Below, in pieces: positions 62,242 to 64,000 of a stretch of DNA of 64,000 nt. Location: contig NZ_SLXB01000013.1 of the NCBI RefSeq assembly GCF_004342845.1, forward strand, positions 1-64,000, given 5' to 3'. The first letter of the stretch is position 1. Each line of letters starts with the position of its first letter. Position numbers and translations under genes: made by a program. The DNA is from Prevotella heparinolytica. GTDB lineage: Bacteria > Bacteroidota > Bacteroidia > Bacteroidales > Bacteroidaceae. The notes beneath the pieces were generated by a model. It had not been told where the DNA came from. It saw nothing but the letters and a program-made list of their open reading frames with translations, and searched no databases.

Positions 62242-63456
62242 TCAAGACGGGAAAACCTCTTCCAGCAGTTTGCGGTTGGCCGACGCCGGCCGCGTGTCGT
62301 TTATCTCCCCGATGTATATGAGTGTCGTCTTGGTGTCGGTATGCCCCAATGCCTTGGAGATGACGGGCAGGTCGACGTTCCCCTCGTAGGCGATGCTCGC
62401 CCAGGAGTGGCGGGCGACGTAGGAGGTCAGGTTCACCGCTATTCCCGCCTCACGGGCAAGGGTCTTGAGCGCGCGGTTGTAGCGGTTCAGCGCCGAGGAA
62501 TAGGAGACTTCCGCAGGATTTCCGAGTTTCGTCCCGCCTGTCGTCCTGCCTTTACCGCCGTCTTTCCCCTTGTCCGTTTCACCGCCTTTCGTCCGGTCTT
62601 TCTCACCGCCTTTCACCTTATATAATATGGGAAAGAGGTAGTCCGACTCCCGCGTCGCATACTTGTCCAGTATGTCGAGCATGCAGGGTTCCAGCGTCAC
62701 CCTGACCTGCCGGCCGGTCTTGCGCCGCCGGTAGGTAAGCACCCCGTCCCTGACCTGCGGGCGCCGGAGGTCGGCCAAGTCCGCGAAGGGCATGCCCATG
62801 GCGTAGAACGAGAAGAGGAAGAAGTCTAAGGCCGCAGCCTCCACGGCTGCCCGCTTCCTCCCGGTTTCCCCGTCCTCTGCCCCGCCTCCTGCGGGAGAGA
62901 GGCTTTTCAGCCTGCGCAACTCCCCTGCGGTGATGCCGCGCTTCACCGTGGGAGAGTTGCCGGTGAACACGCCCTTGAAGGGCTTCCTGTCCTTCACGAG
63001 CCGCTTCGAGGCGGCTTTGTTGTGGATGGCGCGCAGCGAGCGCATGTAGCAGGAGGAGGTGTTGGGACATACGCCACGATCCTGCAGCCACCGCTCGTAT
63101 GCACGCACGGTGTCGGCGTTGAGTGCGGATAGCGGTATGTCCCTGCCGCCGTTGAAGCGGACGAACGAGCGCACCGCCGTGCGGTAGTTGTCGGCAGTGG
63201 AGCGGCTTACGCCACGGGCCGCCGCATGGACAAAGCTTGAAAGCGTGGGCGAGCACCTCTGCGCCTTGCTCATCCGCTCCGCCTTGTCTGCTTTATCCGC
63301 CCTCTTCGCATTATCGGCTTTACCGACCTTTTCTGACTGACTTGTTTTTTCCGCTTTACTTACTTTACCGGCTTTATCCGCCTCCGGTTGCTCCGTACTT
63401 TGCTTCCCGATGAAACCCGCCCGCGTGAGATAGGATGAAATCTTGAACATGTGCAT
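62242..63456 (-). CDS. Tyrosine recombinase (site-specific integrase), likely DNA invertase
   Basis: 404 residues. SAM-like core-binding domain (about 75-165; TADNYRTAVRSFVRFNG, TVRAYERWLQDRGVCPNTSS) and catalytic domain (about 175-400). Catalytic parts seen: Lys in TYRRRKTGRQVRV, SYVARHSWASIAYEG, ALGHTDTKTTLIYI (His and nucleophile Tyr). At the first Arg region the sequence is SFYAMGMPFADLADLRR, where related Bacteroidales proteins usually have an Arg before GM. Two low-complexity parts are odd: a Lys/Ala-rich stretch at about 20-65 and a Lys/Gly/Asp-rich insert at about 290-320. The stop lies 15 bases from the invertible segment, so it probably flips it. Confidence 0.88.
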   Translation of the reverse strand: MHMFKISSYLTRAGFIGKQSTEQPEADKAGKVSKAEKTSQSEKVGKADNAKRADKADKAERMSKAQRCSPTLSSFVHAAARGVSRSTADNYRTAVRSFVRFNGGRDIPLSALNADTVRAYERWLQDRGVCPNTSSCYMRSLRAIHNKAASKRLVKDRKPFKGVFTGNSPTVKRGITAGELRRLKSLSPAGGGAEDGETGRKRAAVEAAALDFFLFSFYAMGMPFADLADLRRPQVRDGVLTYRRRKTGRQVRVTLEPCMLDILDKYATRESDYLFPILYKVKGGEKDRTKGGETDKGKDGGKGRTTGGTKLGNPAEVSYSSALNRYNRALKTLAREAGIAVNLTSYVARHSWASIAYEGNVDLPVISKALGHTDTKTTLIYIGEINDTRPASANRKLLEEVFPS

Positions 63457-63486
63457 TACGTTATTTTAAATTAGTTGATTTGCACA

Positions 63487-63494
63487 CAAAGATA
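63487..63494 (-). promoter_or_regulatory. -7 box of the recombinase gene
   Basis: The minus strand reads TATCTTTG, 31 bases before the recombinase start codon. The recombinase thus has its own fixed promoter outside the invertible segment. Confidence 0.65.
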
Positions 63495-63567
63495 CTACAA
63501 CCACGTCTTTCCATCGGAACACAAAGGAAGCGGGTTGCCCATAAGAGCCACAACGTAACGGATAATA

Positions 63568-64000
63568 TTACTTGCTCCCTTCTTCAGAAACACGTGGCAA
63601 CAGCGACTTATACATCGCCTCCTGAATCCGTGTCCGGATATCCAACTGCATCAGTTTGTTGTTCCACACATTCGGATATATACGGTTGCAGAGGAACACA
63701 TATACCAGATTATTCTCCGGATCTGCCCAGGCGCAAGTACCGGTGAAGCCCGTATGCCCATAGACGGAAGCAGGTGCAGATTCCGCGCAAGGACTCTTTT
63801 GCGGATTACGGGTATCCGGCTTATCAAAGCCCAAACCTCGGCGGCTGATTTTAGAAACGGTCGTGGTGAAAACCTTGCAAGTGGCTTTACTTAAATAGCG
63901 TTTTCCATCCAGCTCGCCGCCGTTCAGCAGCATCTGATGAATCTTCGCCACTTCTCCGGCATTAGAGAACAAACCGGCATTGCCCGACACGCCGCCCAGA
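63568..64000 (-). CDS. Serine hydrolase (beta-lactamase class C-like), C-terminal part
   Basis: The frame is open to the right edge, so only the last ~144 residues are seen. The visible part reads GGVSGNAGLFSNAGEVAKIH, typical of the beta-lactamase/DD-peptidase-related family. It then has YGHTGFTGTCAWADPENNLV, whose His-Thr-Gly is the conserved third active-site motif, and ends in a basic helix. In Bacteroides this module is often fused behind a GH3 domain in a large exported protein, but the upstream part lies outside the window. Confidence 0.85.
   Translation of the reverse strand, partial: LGGVSGNAGLFSNAGEVAKIHQMLLNGGELDGKRYLSKATCKVFTTTVSKISRRGLGFDKPDTRNPQKSPCAESAPASVYGHTGFTGTCAWADPENNLVYVFLCNRIYPNVWNNKLMQLDIRTRIQEAMYKSLLPRVSEEGSK

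Overview
The window looks like chromosome of a Bacteroides species (Bacteroidota, gut type). The evidence is the recurring Bacteroides promoter signal (TAnnTTTG at -7), two SusC/SusD polysaccharide utilization loci, a hybrid two-component regulator, LptF/RibBA/DnaX homologues of the Bacteroides type, fimbrillin (Mfa-like) genes and DUF3575/DUF5119 proteins. The species cannot be fixed from sequence alone.

Left part (0.6-12.8 kb): housekeeping genes. These are a membrane protein and a DivIC/FtsB-like septum protein, dnaX, a tandem pair of TPR-containing sensor kinases whose second member has lost its phospho-acceptor His, a 2[4Fe-4S] ferredoxin, an aspartate-type aminotransferase, ribBA, an LptF/G permease, a START-like protein and a tRNA with a CAT anticodon.

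PUL 1 (12.8-26.8 kb): a hybrid two-component system (HTCS) with a one-base frameshift in its last helix-turn-helix, a GH127-type beta-L-arabinofuranosidase, SusD and SusC. The SusC/SusD/GH127 block is bracketed by two inverted copies of a ~340-bp non-coding element with terminal inverted repeats and target duplications (MITE-like). One copy splits a small reading frame. A relic of a GH97 gene follows.

PUL 2, mannan/glucomannan (26.8-54 kb, interrupted by a four-gene cluster of unknown role at 32.2-37.1 kb): GH26 mannanase, mannosylglucose phosphorylase (GH130), sugar symporter and mannobiose/cellobiose 2-epimerase form one operon. SusC, SusD and a surface lipoprotein form a second. CE7 acetyl esterase, GH5_7 mannanase and a GH5 relic form a third, next to an AraC regulator. 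GH2 and GH94 phosphorylase are divergent. Four of the promoters share an ATTTTATC/GATAAAAT-type element at exactly the same distance from the -7 box, which suggests one regulon. The logic is: surface mannanases and deacetylation, import by SusCD, depolymerisation, then epimerisation to mannosylglucose and phosphorolysis.

Right part (54-64 kb): a GC-rich fimbrial operon (DUF3575, DUF5119, two fimbrillin-like lipoproteins, an HU-like protein and a small protein). It lies downstream of a 210-bp invertible segment with perfect 21-bp inverted repeats and a promoter that now points away from the operon. A tyrosine recombinase gene sits 15 bp from the segment. The window ends in a truncated serine hydrolase gene.

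Across the window, seven non-coding arrays of 21-23 bp degenerate tandem units, most containing a short palindrome, occur between genes. Each has its own sequence but all share nearly the same period.
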